NCBI RefSeq assembly: GCF_029962605.1
Contig: NZ_CP124750.1
Coordinates: 3,472,001 to 3,536,000, forward strand
DNA: 64,000 nt
Direction: 5' to 3'
From: Serratia sarumanii
Lineage (GTDB): Bacteria > Pseudomonadota > Gammaproteobacteria > Enterobacterales > Enterobacteriaceae
A model generated the notes under the pieces. The model was not told the DNA's origin, did not search any database, and saw only the letters and a program-made list of their open reading frames with translations. The translations under genes were made by a program, and so were the position numbers. Positions 55,952-64,000 of this stretch are shown in pieces. Within the stretch, counting starts at the first letter, position 1; every line of letters begins with the position of its first letter.

Positions 55952-57258
55952 TCCACCTCCACGATCATCGCGGCCCCTAACCCGCCGGCGGCGCAGGCGG
56001 TGGTCAGGCCCAGCCCGCCGCCGCGGCGTTTCAGCTCATGCAGCGTCTGGGTGATCATGCGTGCGCCGGTGGCGGCGAACGGGTGGCCATAGGCGATGGA
56101 ACCGCCCAAGACGTTGAATTTGTCCATGTCCACCTCGCCGATCGCCTGGCTGCGGCCAAGCTTCTCACGGGCGAACTCTTCGCTGGCGAACATCTTCAGG
56201 TTGGCCAGCGTTTGCGCAGCGAAGGCTTCATGCATGTCGATGAGCGTCAGATCGGCCAGACCGATGCCGGCGCGATCCAGCGCCAGCGGCGTAGCGTAGG
56301 AAGGCCCCAGCAGCATGTCTTCCCACACGTCGATGGCGGCGAAGGCGAAGCTGCGCAAATAGCCCAGCGGCTGCAGCCCCAGCTCTTTGGCGCGCGATTC
56401 GCTCATCATCAGCACCGCCGCCGCGCCGTCGGTCAGCGGCGTGCTGTTGGCCGCGGTGACGCTGCCATGCTTGCGATCGAACGCCGGCTTCAGCTTGGCG
56501 TAGGAAGCCAGGCTGGAATCTTTACGGATGTTGTTGTCTTCAGAAAGCTGCGCGCGGTAAGGCGGCACATAGGCGGTCATCACCTCGTCGCGCAGCCACC
56601 CTTCCCGCCAGGCCTTGGCCGCCAGCTCGTGGGAACGGTGCGCCAGCGCATCCTGCGCTTCACGGGTGATGCCGTGGCTCTTCGCCATCTGCTCGGCGGT
56701 ATCGCCCATGCGCAGGCCGGTGGAATACTCCGCCACCGCCGGCGGCACCGGCATCAGATCGCGGAATTTCAGCCGGCTGAACAGTTTGAGGCGCTGCGAC
56801 AGCGTGCGCGCCTTGTTGACGTCCACCAGCGTGCGCGCCAGCGCCTTGCTGACGCCGATCGGCAAGACGGAAGAAGAATCCGCCCCGCCGGCGATGCCGA
56901 TGCTGATGCTGCCGGCCATGATGCTCTCCGCCACGTTGGCGATCGCCTGGAAGCTGGTGGCGCAGGCGCGCGACACGCTGTAGGCGTCGGTATGGACGCT
57001 CATGCCGGTGCCGAGCACGATTTCACGCGCGATGTTCGGCGCCTCGGGCATTTGCACCACCTGGCCGAACACCAGTTGTTCGATAAGCGCCGGATCGATG
57101 CCGCTGCGCGCCAACAGCTCGCTCACCGCCGTTTTCCCTAAATCCACCGCCGGAATGCCGTGATAGGCAGTCGCCTGTTTGGCAAAGGGGGTACGCAGTC
57201 CATTCACAATCGCAATGCGGTCACCATGACGGGTCACCAACGGCAGTGCCTTACTCAT
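55948..57258 (-). CDS. fadI: 3-ketoacyl-CoA thiolase FadI
   Basis: The 436-residue thiolase has the nucleophilic cysteine ([16 protein letters not shown]), [15 protein letters not shown] and the C-terminal [13 protein letters not shown]. It cleaves 3-ketoacyl-CoA to acetyl-CoA. I chose the ATG at 57258 ([10 protein letters not shown]), five bases after AGGAG, where E. coli homology begins. A FadR-like box lies about 40-57 bp upstream. Confidence 0.96.
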   Translation of the reverse strand: MSKALPLVTRHGDRIAIVNGLRTPFAKQATAYHGIPAVDLGKTAVSELLARSGIDPALIEQLVFGQVVQMPEAPNIAREIVLGTGMSVHTDAYSVSRACATSFQAIANVAESIMAGSISIGIAGGADSSSVLPIGVSKALARTLVDVNKARTLSQRLKLFSRLKFRDLMPVPPAVAEYSTGLRMGDTAEQMAKSHGITREAQDALAHRSHELAAKAWREGWLRDEVMTAYVPPYRAQLSEDNNIRKDSSLASYAKLKPAFDRKHGSVTAANSTPLTDGAAAVLMMSESRAKELGLQPLGYLRSFAFAAIDVWEDMLLGPSYATPLALDRAGIGLADLTLIDMHEAFAAQTLANLKMFASEEFAREKLGRSQAIGEVDMDKFNVLGGSIAYGHPFAATGARMITQTLHELKRRGGGLGLTTACAAGGLGAAMIVEVE

Positions 57259-57298
57259 AAATGCTCCTGAAGAAAATAACGTCAGCGCAATGGGCAGA

Positions 57299-57315
57299 AA
57301 GAGGTCTGACCTGAT
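57299..57315 (-). promoter_or_regulatory. FadR box at fadI
   Basis: On the minus strand ATCAGGTCAGACCTCTT agrees with the FadR consensus at 12 of 14 defined positions. It lies 41-57 bp before the fadI ATG, placed to repress fadIJ without long-chain acyl-CoA. Confidence 0.7.
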
Positions 57316-57454
57316 GAGGTCATTGTTAACCAAACGGTTACATTTGGCAAACCGGCAGAGATCAAAACTGCGAGCAGGCGCACTTTCTATCGGGGGCGAT
57401 GTGGGGAGAGCAATCCCCGGCGCGCGGCAGGCGGCTCCGGGGGTAAAGCGGGGA

Positions 57455-57751
57455 TTAACGCAGGCCGAGCTGGAAGATCAGGGTTTCCGCCTGGCAGGCG
57501 AAGGTGAAATCGGCCTCCAACTGTACGCCGCCGTCAACCGGTTTAATGCTACTGCTGATGTCACAAGGGTCGGATTCTACCGCGCGCGCCTTTTCGCTCA
57601 GGGCGGCCAGCATCGCCTCCGCATCTTGTTGATTGCTGAACACCTGGCTGTAGGACGCGGTGCAATCGGTGTTATCCATCACGGTGCCGACATCCACACA
57701 GCAACACGCGGCGGTTTCCTGGGCGCTGCATTTATTAATTGCATCTGACAT
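57455..57751 (-). CDS. yfcZ: YfcZ/YiiS family protein
   Basis: The 98-residue protein is cysteine-rich ([38 protein letters not shown]) and matches E. coli YfcZ. It is of unknown function and could bind a metal through the CCC motif, which is inference. It lies divergent from fadL and between fadI and fadL as in E. coli. Confidence 0.9.
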   Translation of the reverse strand: MSDAINKCSAQETAACCCVDVGTVMDNTDCTASYSQVFSNQQDAEAMLAALSEKARAVESDPCDISSSIKPVDGGVQLEADFTFACQAETLIFQLGLR

Positions 57752-57887
57752 GATTGGTTCTCCTCAAAGGCCTCGGTTATCAGCCCAAATTGCCGTTTTA
57801 CTCACCGGCACAAAGCCACAAAATTCTGCAGGTATTTTACGCTTCCACGCAGGCAATCACTAGCACTTACTTTTAATGGGTGTTTTA

Positions 57888-57903
57888 AGTGATGGAAATC
57901 ACA
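57888..57903. promoter_or_regulatory. CRP-like site upstream of fadL
   Basis: AGTGATGGAAATCACA has the CRP pattern with one mismatch. It lies about 255 bp before the fadL start; CRP activation is known for E. coli fadL. Confidence 0.5.
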
Positions 57904-58027
57904 AATAAAAATGAGCGCCTGCTAAGAAATGGTAAGAATTTTGTTATTTACCGCTGACGTTTTGTTAAGCAGATCTCTTTTTTGATATCAGGTTGGAAAT
58001 ATTTCAAAAACAAACTTGCAACATTTT

Positions 58028-58067
58028 CACAGGTCAGACCTATACTTCAGCCACTGGTCTGATTTGT
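58028..58067. promoter_or_regulatory. Two FadR operators at the fadL promoter
   Basis: The first box lies around 58028-58044 with core AGGTCAGACCTATAC, and the second at 58051-58067 (CCACTGGTCTGATTTGT). They keep the order and spacing of the two FadR sites of E. coli fadL. A -10-like TATACT lies at 58041-58046, overlapping the first operator, so FadR binding would block the promoter. Confidence 0.8.
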
Positions 58068-58156
58068 CTGAACGATAACGGACCCTACAATCCCGCGCTC
58101 CTTGTTACCTCGTGTAACAATAGTTTAAATAATAAACACATAATGAGGTTTTGGTC

Positions 58157-59479
58157 ATGAGCCAGAAAAACCTATTGACTAAATCAGCTCTCGCAGCTGC
58201 AGTGGCAATTATCTCTTCAAACGTGTCTGCCGCAGGATTCCAGCTGAATGAGTTCTCATCAGCTGGTTTAGGACGTTCGTATTCTGGCGAAGGCGCCATG
58301 GCGGATACGGCGGCCTCCGCAAGCCGCAACCCGGCGTTGCTGATGATGTATACCCGCCCGGAACTTTCTTTCGGCGCGGTCTTCATCGACCCGGACGTTG
58401 ACATTACCGGTCAATCCCCTTCCGGCGCCAGTTTGGATTCGAAAAACATCGCGCCGACCGCCTGGGTGCCGAACCTGCATTATGTTCACCCGATTAACGA
58501 TCAGTTCGCCGTAGGCGGCTCGGTCACCAGCAACTACGGTCTGGCGACAGAATTCAACGACGGCTATACCGCCGGCGCTTACGGCGGCAAGACCGATCTG
58601 ACCACCCTCAACCTGAACCTCAGCGGCGCATATCGTCTGAATCAACACTTCAGCTTCGGTCTGGGCTTCGATGCGGTGTACGCCAAAGCCAAACTGGAAC
58701 GTTACGCCGGTGAACTGCCGAAGCTCATCGCCGGTTCAGGCCAATTACCGCCGCAGCTAGCCGGCCCTGTTTCGCAGATCCCGGCAGATACCCAGATTTC
58801 GCACCTGAAAGGCGACGAATGGGGCTTCGGTTGGAACGCCGGTATTCTGTACGAAGTGGATGAAAACAACCGTTACGGCCTCACCTACCGCTCTGAAGTG
58901 AAAATCGACTTCGACGGCGACTACAAGAGCAGCCTGCCTTCAGCCTTCAACCCGCTGCTGGCCTCTCAAGGTCTTCCGTGGGGCACCAACGGCAACACCA
59001 TTCCGGGTTCTCTGAGCCTGCACCTGCCGGAAATGTGGGAGCTGTCCGGTTACAACAAAGTGGCGCCGCAGTGGGCCATCCACTACAGCCTGGCCTACAC
59101 CAGTTGGAGCCAGTTCCAGGAGCTGAGAGCCACCGGCAACAACGGCCAAACGCTGTTCGAGAAGCATGAAGGCTTCAAAGACGCTTACCGCATCGCGCTG
59201 GGTACCACCTACTTCTACGACGACAACTGGACCTTCCGTACCGGTATCGCCTTCGATGACAGCCCAGTGCCGGCACAGAACCGTTCGATTTCCATTCCGG
59301 ATCAGGACCGTTTCTGGCTGAGTGCCGGTACTACCTATGCGTTCAACAAAGACGCGTCGGTCGACGTCGGCGTTTCCTACATGCACGGCCAGAAAGTCAC
59401 CATCAAAGAAGGCCCTTACACCTTCAACTCTGAAGGTAAAGCCTGGCTGTACGGCGCCAACTTCAACTACCGCTTCTAA
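58157..59479 (+). CDS. fadL: Long-chain fatty acid outer-membrane transporter FadL
   Basis: The 440-residue protein has a signal peptide (cleaved near [13 protein letters not shown]) and FadL family segments including [20 protein letters not shown] at the N-terminal hatch, ending with the C-terminal aromatic residue F of outer-membrane barrels (ANFNYRF). It takes up long-chain fatty acids. The ATG at 58157 is eight bases after GAGG. Two FadR boxes lie upstream. Confidence 0.97.
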   Translation: MSQKNLLTKSALAAAVAIISSNVSAAGFQLNEFSSAGLGRSYSGEGAMADTAASASRNPALLMMYTRPELSFGAVFIDPDVDITGQSPSGASLDSKNIAPTAWVPNLHYVHPINDQFAVGGSVTSNYGLATEFNDGYTAGAYGGKTDLTTLNLNLSGAYRLNQHFSFGLGFDAVYAKAKLERYAGELPKLIAGSGQLPPQLAGPVSQIPADTQISHLKGDEWGFGWNAGILYEVDENNRYGLTYRSEVKIDFDGDYKSSLPSAFNPLLASQGLPWGTNGNTIPGSLSLHLPEMWELSGYNKVAPQWAIHYSLAYTSWSQFQELRATGNNGQTLFEKHEGFKDAYRIALGTTYFYDDNWTFRTGIAFDDSPVPAQNRSISIPDQDRFWLSAGTTYAFNKDASVDVGVSYMHGQKVTIKEGPYTFNSEGKAWLYGANFNYRF

Positions 59480-59499
59480 TCTCGCCTGAGATGGATGCC

Positions 59500-59523
59500 A
59501 AAGCGCCCCGCGGGGCGCTTTTT
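59500..59523 (+). terminator. Intrinsic terminator of fadL
   Basis: AAAGCGCCCCG and CGGGGCGCTTT pair with almost no loop, followed by TTCTTT. It sits 20 bp after the fadL stop. Confidence 0.85.
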
Positions 59524-59551
59524 CTTTGCCTGCCGCGTGCTGCCGGCATAA

Positions 59552-59575
59552 AAAACCCGCCTGCCGGCGGGTTTT
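59552..59575 (-). terminator. Intrinsic terminator of mlaA
   Basis: On the minus strand AAAACCCGCC / GGCGGGTTTT with a GGCA loop is followed by T residues. It lies 22-45 bp after the mlaA stop and may serve as a second terminator for fadL. Confidence 0.8.
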
Positions 59576-59596
59576 TCATTGGCGTGACGCCCGTGA

Positions 59597-60355
59597 TTAC
59601 TGCGAGTCGATCTCGTCCAGTTCGCCCTGAATCGCCTTGGCGTTCGGGTTCTCTTCCGGCTTGAGCGAGCCGCCGTTGGCGATGAAATCGTGGCGCTGGA
59701 AGTAAGCTTCGCGCACCATGATGTAAGGATCGGAGGAGTTGCGCAGCAGGCCGTCGGAATCCAGCAGCTGGGCGCGGGTTTCGATCCCCTCGACCACCCA
59801 TTTGCCCGCCGACATCCAGAAGGTGAGGTAGCTCAGCATCGGATACAGCGTATCCGCAAAGTCGCCGCCGTCTTCACGCAGGGTGAAGCTGCCGTAGCCC
59901 GGCAGCATCACGTACGGGCCGTAACCCACATCGTAATGCCCCAACGTGCTGCCGAAGCGGTTCGGCTCTTCGCGCGCCAGTTTCGGGTTGGCCATGCCGG
60001 CCACGTCGATCAGGCCGCCCATCCCGAGCAGGGTGTTCAGGAAGAAGCGGTTGAAGTGAATCATCCCGCGGTAAGGGTCGCCCTTGAGGAAGGCGTTGAC
60101 CATGCTGGCCGGCTCTTCCAGGTTGGAGGTGAAGTTGCTGATGCCGTTACGCGCCGGCATCGGCACGTAGTCACGCCAGGCCACCGCGACCGGACGCAGG
60201 ATATAGGGATCCAGGACGTTGTAGTTGAAGTCGAACATCGTCCGGTTGAATCCTTCCAGAGGATCGGAACGCCCTTGCGGATCGTTGTCTGGCGCGCTGG
60301 CACAGCCCACCAGTAATACCGTTGCGAATGCCACCCCAGTCAGGCGAAAGTTCAT
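59597..60355 (-). CDS. mlaA: Outer-membrane lipid-asymmetry lipoprotein MlaA
   Basis: The 252-residue lipoprotein has a lipobox with cysteine 18 (LLVGCASAPD) and the MlaA core (DPLEGFNRTMFDFNYNVLDP). It takes phospholipid from the outer leaflet of the outer membrane for retrograde transport by MlaC and MlaFEDB. I chose the ATG at 60355 (MNFRLTG), preceded by GGAGA; MEKN at 60367 gives 4 extra residues. Confidence 0.95.
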   Translation of the reverse strand: MNFRLTGVAFATVLLVGCASAPDNDPQGRSDPLEGFNRTMFDFNYNVLDPYILRPVAVAWRDYVPMPARNGISNFTSNLEEPASMVNAFLKGDPYRGMIHFNRFFLNTLLGMGGLIDVAGMANPKLAREEPNRFGSTLGHYDVGYGPYVMLPGYGSFTLREDGGDFADTLYPMLSYLTFWMSAGKWVVEGIETRAQLLDSDGLLRNSSDPYIMVREAYFQRHDFIANGGSLKPEENPNAKAIQGELDEIDSQ

Positions 60356-60383
60356 ATTTTTCTCCATAAAAACACGTTCGGTC

Positions 60384-61598
60384 TTATTTTTCAGTGACCT
60401 GCTTGTTTATCTGAACGCTAACCTGCTCTTTACCGCTGAATGTCTGCAGCGAGCTTTCGCCGAACCAGTCCCCCGGCTGCGGCGTGGCCAATCCGTCCTG
60501 TGAGAGGCGCACACGCACCTGCACCTGATGCTGCGCCGAGAGCAGACGCTCGGGCATCATGGCGTTGCCGTCATCCAGTGAGAAAGACAGCGGAAAACGG
60601 CTCAGCGGCAATTGTTTTACCGCCACCGGCACCGGGCTAACGCCGTCAGTGACCGAAATGACCAGCGTCCCCTGCGGCGGCAAGGCTTTCGCCGCCTGCG
60701 GTGACAGCGAAACGGTCACATTCAGTTTAACATTTTCTCCGCCTGCCTGGGCTTTTGCTTGTGCAATGCTGCGCTTTATCACTTCCGCGCGCGGATCGTT
60801 GGCCGGCAGCAGCTGCAGCATCACCTGCCAGGCGCCGATCGCCTGCTTGAAATCGCCCTGTTCGAAGGCATTGAACGCCAACAGGCTCAGCACCCGCGGA
60901 TCGCCGTGGTTTTCCGCGATCATGCGCCGCAGCAGCTGCGTCGCCTGCTTGTTATCCTCCGGATCGTTGGAGCGCGTCAAGACCTCGGCATAGCCGAGCC
61001 GCACTTCCAGACTATTCGGATCCAATTGATAAGCATGGGCAAACGCCTGCGTGGCGGTGGTGGCGTTGTTCAACGCCATGCCGACGCGCCCCAGCATCAT
61101 CCAGTCGTTGATGTTGCGATCGTCCTGCTGCAGCGCGGTGCGCAGCCCCAGCCCGAGGCGGGCGATCTCTTCCATGCTCAGCGGTTTGGCGCGCTCATTG
61201 GCAACGCGCTCGCGCAATTCCGGCATTTGCGCCTGCACCAGACGCCAGTCCAGCACCTGCGCCAATCCGCCGGTTTTCAGATAAAAGCCAACGGTCACCG
61301 CCAGCAATAACAGCACGCCCGGCACCAGCGCCCAACGATTGATCGGTTTCGCCTGCGCCGCTTGCTCGGCCGGGATGTCGTTCAACAGGTTCTGTTGCAG
61401 CTCTTTCACCAGCTCCGGGCGCTCGGCCACCACGCCCTGCTGCTCGTCCTGCTCCAGCTCGCTGAGACGATCCTGATAAAAAGCCTTGTTCAACGCATCG
61501 CGCGTGGCGGCGCTCTGCTTGCCGTGGCGCATTGCCGGCACCACCAGCAACGCGGCGGCGCCGGCCAGCAACACGCAAATAATCAGCCAAAAAGCCAT
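60384..61598 (-). CDS. ccmI: c-type cytochrome biogenesis protein CcmI
   Basis: The 404-residue protein has two membrane segments (about residues 1-20 and 90-110) and a periplasmic TPR region (LGRVGMALNNATTATQAF; LLAFNAFEQGDFKQAIGAW), followed by a C-terminal beta domain. It chaperones apocytochrome c to CcmF/CcmH. In E. coli this part is fused into CcmH; here it is separate. Its ATG overlaps the ccmH stop. Confidence 0.92.
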   Translation of the reverse strand: MAFWLIICVLLAGAAALLVVPAMRHGKQSAATRDALNKAFYQDRLSELEQDEQQGVVAERPELVKELQQNLLNDIPAEQAAQAKPINRWALVPGVLLLLAVTVGFYLKTGGLAQVLDWRLVQAQMPELRERVANERAKPLSMEEIARLGLGLRTALQQDDRNINDWMMLGRVGMALNNATTATQAFAHAYQLDPNSLEVRLGYAEVLTRSNDPEDNKQATQLLRRMIAENHGDPRVLSLLAFNAFEQGDFKQAIGAWQVMLQLLPANDPRAEVIKRSIAQAKAQAGGENVKLNVTVSLSPQAAKALPPQGTLVISVTDGVSPVPVAVKQLPLSRFPLSFSLDDGNAMMPERLLSAQHQVQVRVRLSQDGLATPQPGDWFGESSLQTFSGKEQVSVQINKQVTEK

Positions 61599-62065
61599 TA
61601 GGGTTTCTTCCTGTCAGTCTCTTGCAACAGCGCCGCCAGGCGCTGCCGTTCCCGTTCGGAGAATGCATCGTCCACCGCCGCGCCAGGCCGGCGCCGGGCG
61701 CGCAGGATCACCACCGCCCCGCCGATCAGCACGAACAGCAGCGGGCCGATCCACAAGATCAGCGTCGCCGGCGTTACCGGCGGTTCATAGGTGACGAAAT
61801 TGCCGTAGCGCGCCACCATGTAATCGATGATCTGCTGCTTGCTTTGCCCCTGCATCATCAGCTCGTACACCTTGGTGCGCATGTCGGCGGCGATGATGGC
61901 GTTGGAATCGGCAATGCTGTTGTTTTGGCATTTCGGGCAGCGCAGCTGTTCGGTCAACTCGCGATACTGCTGCTCCTGCTCGACGGAGTTGAAGCGATAG
62001 GTATCGATCGCCGCGGCGGCGCTCCAGCTCAGCAGCGCGGCGCACAGCAGGACAACCAGCCTCAT
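61598..62065 (-). CDS. ccmH: Cytochrome c maturation thiol oxidoreductase CcmH
   Basis: The 155-residue protein has a signal sequence and the redox motif LRCPKCQNNS (Cys43, Cys46), plus one C-terminal membrane segment. It reduces apocytochrome c disulfides with CcmG and holds CcmF. Its start overlaps the ccmG stop by 4 bp. Confidence 0.94.
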   Translation of the reverse strand: MRLVVLLCAALLSWSAAAAIDTYRFNSVEQEQQYRELTEQLRCPKCQNNSIADSNAIIAADMRTKVYELMMQGQSKQQIIDYMVARYGNFVTYEPPVTPATLILWIGPLLFVLIGGAVVILRARRRPGAAVDDAFSERERQRLAALLQETDRKKP

Positions 62066-62613
62066 GCCTCACCTCCGTACTTTTTATACAGCGGCAGCAC
62101 TTCCTGCTGCCAGACGCGCTCATTCATGTCACCGGCGTGGCGATAGCGAATAATCCCCTGGCCGTCGATGAGAAAGGTCTCCGGCGCGCCGTAGACCCCG
62201 AGATCCAACCCCAACATGCCATCGCCGTCGTACAGGCTGAGGGCATAGGGATTGCCGAGGGAATTCAGCCAGGTCACCGCCTTGGCGCGATCGTCTTTAT
62301 AGTTCAGGCCGACCACCCGCACGCCGCGCGCCGCCAGCGTGTTGAGATACTGGTGTTCCGCGCGGCAGGTCGGGCACCAGGTGGCCCAGACGTTGAGCAA
62401 TATCGGCTTGCCGTCGCGCAGCACCGCCTGATCGTAGGTTTTGCCGGGCTGATCCAGCGATTCCAGCCTGAAGGTCGGCACCGGTTTGCCGATCAGCGCC
62501 GATTCCAGCATGGTCGGATCTTCGCCGCCGGCGTTGCGCGTCAGTTGCACCATCAGCGCCGCCACCAGCAGCAGGAAGAGGACCAACGGGATAAACAGCA
62601 GCTTACGATTCAT
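62062..62613 (-). CDS. ccmG: Thiol:disulfide interchange protein CcmG/DsbE
   Basis: The 183-residue protein has one N-terminal anchor (MNRKLLFIPLVLFLLLVAAL) and a periplasmic thioredoxin domain with WCPTC (Cys80, Cys83). It reduces the apocytochrome heme-binding cysteines. I chose the ATG at 62613 after GGAGG; upstream in-frame codons are inside ccmF. Confidence 0.95.
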   Translation of the reverse strand: MNRKLLFIPLVLFLLLVAALMVQLTRNAGGEDPTMLESALIGKPVPTFRLESLDQPGKTYDQAVLRDGKPILLNVWATWCPTCRAEHQYLNTLAARGVRVVGLNYKDDRAKAVTWLNSLGNPYALSLYDGDGMLGLDLGVYGAPETFLIDGQGIIRYRHAGDMNERVWQQEVLPLYKKYGGEA

Positions 62614-64000
62614 GGTTGCGCCTCCAGCTTGCCTTCGCGCTTGAGTTTTTTGCTCATGCGGTAACGCGGGTCGAGGATGCACAGCAGGCCGCCGATCGCC
62701 ATAAAGACGCCGCCGAACCAAATCCAGCGCACGAAGGGTTTGTAATACAGGCGTACCGCCCAGGAGCCGTCATCCAGCTCCTCGCCCAACGCCGCGTACA
62801 GATCGCGGCTGAAACCGCCGTCGATCGCCGCTTCGGTCATCATGCTGCGCGCCACGCTGTAGTAGCGTTTCTCCGCGTGCAGCGTCGCCTCCGGCTTGCC
62901 GTTGCGCGTGACGTCGATGATGCCGACGCCGCCGCTGTAGTTCGGGCCGCGAATGTCGTGCACGTCGCGGAACACGAAGTGATAGTTGTGAATATCCACG
63001 CTGTCGCCGGCCTTCATCCGCACGTCGCGCTCCACGCTGTAGTTCTGGCTGAAGGCGATGCCGATCACCGTCACCGCCACGCCGAGGTGGCCGAGCACCA
63101 TGCCCCAGTGGCTGCGGGACAGCTGCCGCAGGCCGCGCCAGAAACCGTGACGGTGGGTGGCGCGCTCATGCAGCTCCATCAGCGTCAGGATGATCACCCA
63201 CAGCGCCATGATCAAACCCACCACCGTCATGCCGGCGATACTGTCCTGCAGCAGCCACGGCAGCAGAATCGACAGCGCCAGCGTCGCCAACAGCGCCACG
63301 CCAAGGCGGCGCCACAGCTTGCTCGGCTCATCGCGGCGCCAGCGCACCAAAGGCCCGATGCCCAACAGCAGCGCCAACGGCGCCATCAGCCAGGTGAACA
63401 TGGTGTTGAAGAACGGCTCGCCGATCGAGATGCTGCCCAGCCCCAGCTGTTTGTGCACCAGCGGCAGCAGCGTGCCCAACAGCACCACCAGCATGGCGGC
63501 GATCAGCAGCACGTTGTTGCCCAGAAGGAAGGTCTCGCGCGAGAAGGTCTCGTGCTGCACCCGGCTGCGCACCTGGCCGCCCTTGACCGCGTACAGCAGC
63601 AGCGAACCGCCGATCACGATCACCAGATAGGCGAGGATAAACATGCCGCGCGCCGGATCGGAGGCGAAGGAGTGCACCGAGACCAGCACGCCGGAACGCA
63701 CCAGGAAGGTGCCCAGCAGGCACAGCGAGAAGGCGGTGATCGCCAGCAACACCGTCCAGGCTTTGAACGTGCCGCGTTTCTCGGTCACCGCCAGCGAGTG
63801 CATCAGCGCGGTGCCGGCCAACCACGGCATAAAGGAGGCATTCTCCACCGGATCCCAGAACCACCAGCCGCCCCAGCCCAGCTCATAGTAGGCCCAGGCC
63901 GATCCGAGCACGATGCCCAGCGTGAGGAACACCCAGGCCGCGGTGGTCCACGGGCGTGACCAGCGTGCCCAGGCGGTGTCGAGCCGGCCGGCCATCAGCG
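62610..64000 (-). CDS. ccmF: Heme lyase CcmF (partial, 5' end outside window)
   Basis: The visible C-terminal 463 or so residues include the WWD heme-handling motif (YYELGWGGWWFWDPVENAS), many membrane segments and a large periplasmic loop near the end. The full E. coli protein has about 647 residues, so about 180 are missing. It attaches heme to apocytochrome c. Its stop overlaps the ccmG start by 4 bp. Confidence 0.96.
   Translation of the reverse strand, partial: LMAGRLDTAWARWSRPWTTAAWVFLTLGIVLGSAWAYYELGWGGWWFWDPVENASFMPWLAGTALMHSLAVTEKRGTFKAWTVLLAITAFSLCLLGTFLVRSGVLVSVHSFASDPARGMFILAYLVIVIGGSLLLYAVKGGQVRSRVQHETFSRETFLLGNNVLLIAAMLVVLLGTLLPLVHKQLGLGSISIGEPFFNTMFTWLMAPLALLLGIGPLVRWRRDEPSKLWRRLGVALLATLALSILLPWLLQDSIAGMTVVGLIMALWVIILTLMELHERATHRHGFWRGLRQLSRSHWGMVLGHLGVAVTVIGIAFSQNYSVERDVRMKAGDSVDIHNYHFVFRDVHDIRGPNYSGGVGIIDVTRNGKPEATLHAEKRYYSVARSMMTEAAIDGGFSRDLYAALGEELDDGSWAVRLYYKPFVRWIWFGGVFMAIGGLLCILDPRYRMSKKLKREGKLEAQP

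Noticed and set aside
1..64000. CRISPR, prophage, toxin-antitoxin, IS or restriction systems
   Set aside because: I looked for direct repeats, transposase and integrase motifs and small paired ORFs, and saw none I could support.

Overview
The window looks like a chromosomal core segment of an enterobacterium in the Yersiniaceae, most likely Serratia (S. marcescens group). The grounds are high GC, gene order largely collinear with the 52-min region of Escherichia coli/Salmonella (yfcD-yfcE-yfcG-folX-yfcH-hisPMQJ-ubiX-purF-cvpA-dedD-folC-accD-dedA-truA-usg-pdxB ... flk ... fabB-mnmC-yfcL-epmC-yfcA-mepA-aroC-prmB-smrB-sixA-fadJ-fadI-yfcZ-fadL-mlaA), and protein sequences close to but distinct from E. 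coli. The genus is inferred from memory of protein sequences and was not tested. I see no rRNA, tRNA, CRISPR array, prophage or insertion sequence, and no broken gene.

Layout. (1) 1-3.8 kb: a catabolic operon on the minus strand (GTG-start EIIA, EIIB, EIIC of an ascorbate-type PTS, then the start of a split transketolase), with a divergent LacI-family regulator. The shared intergenic region holds a CRP-like site and a cluster of TGATAGCGCTATCA-type operators. (2) 3.9-7.4 kb: yfcD, yfcE, yfcG, folX, yfcH. (3) 7.4-10.7 kb: the histidine permease operon hisJQMP with a convincing sigma-54 promoter and an upstream NtrC-like site; argT, which lies here in E. coli, is absent. (4) 10.7-20.8 kb: ubiX, purF, cvpA (PurR box), dedD, folC, accD, dedA, truA, usg, pdxB.

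(5) 20.9-35.6 kb is accessory relative to E. coli, inserted between pdxB and flk. It holds an AraC regulator/DMT exporter pair with a Fur-box-like sequence over the exporter start, the tctED two-component system with the tctCBA tricarboxylate transporter, a CatB-like acetyltransferase, a DMT transporter beside a MocR-type regulator, and the copper/redox operon scsABCD. (6) 35.8-36.8 kb: flk. (7) 36.8-43.8 kb is a second insertion between flk and fabB: a rhodanese/MocR divergent pair, a secreted EEP-family phosphatase/nuclease, pepT, a YbiR-like anion transporter, apbE and a small lipoprotein.

(8) 44-59.5 kb: fabB (tandem FadR and FabR boxes), mnmC, yfcL, epmC, yfcA, mepA, aroC, prmB, smrB, sixA, fadIJ, yfcZ, and fadL with two FadR operators and a CRP site. 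Fatty-acid synthesis and degradation genes are thus linked here by FadR sites. (9) 59.6-64 kb: mlaA, then the 3' half of a cytochrome c maturation operon (ccmF partial, ccmG, ccmH, separate ccmI), which in E. coli sits elsewhere.

Most genes are housekeeping. The least understood items are the PTS/transketolase operon, the Fur-like site on the DMT exporter, the orphan ORF between tctD and tctC, and the MocR-linked gene pairs. I found no clear case of a wholly new system.
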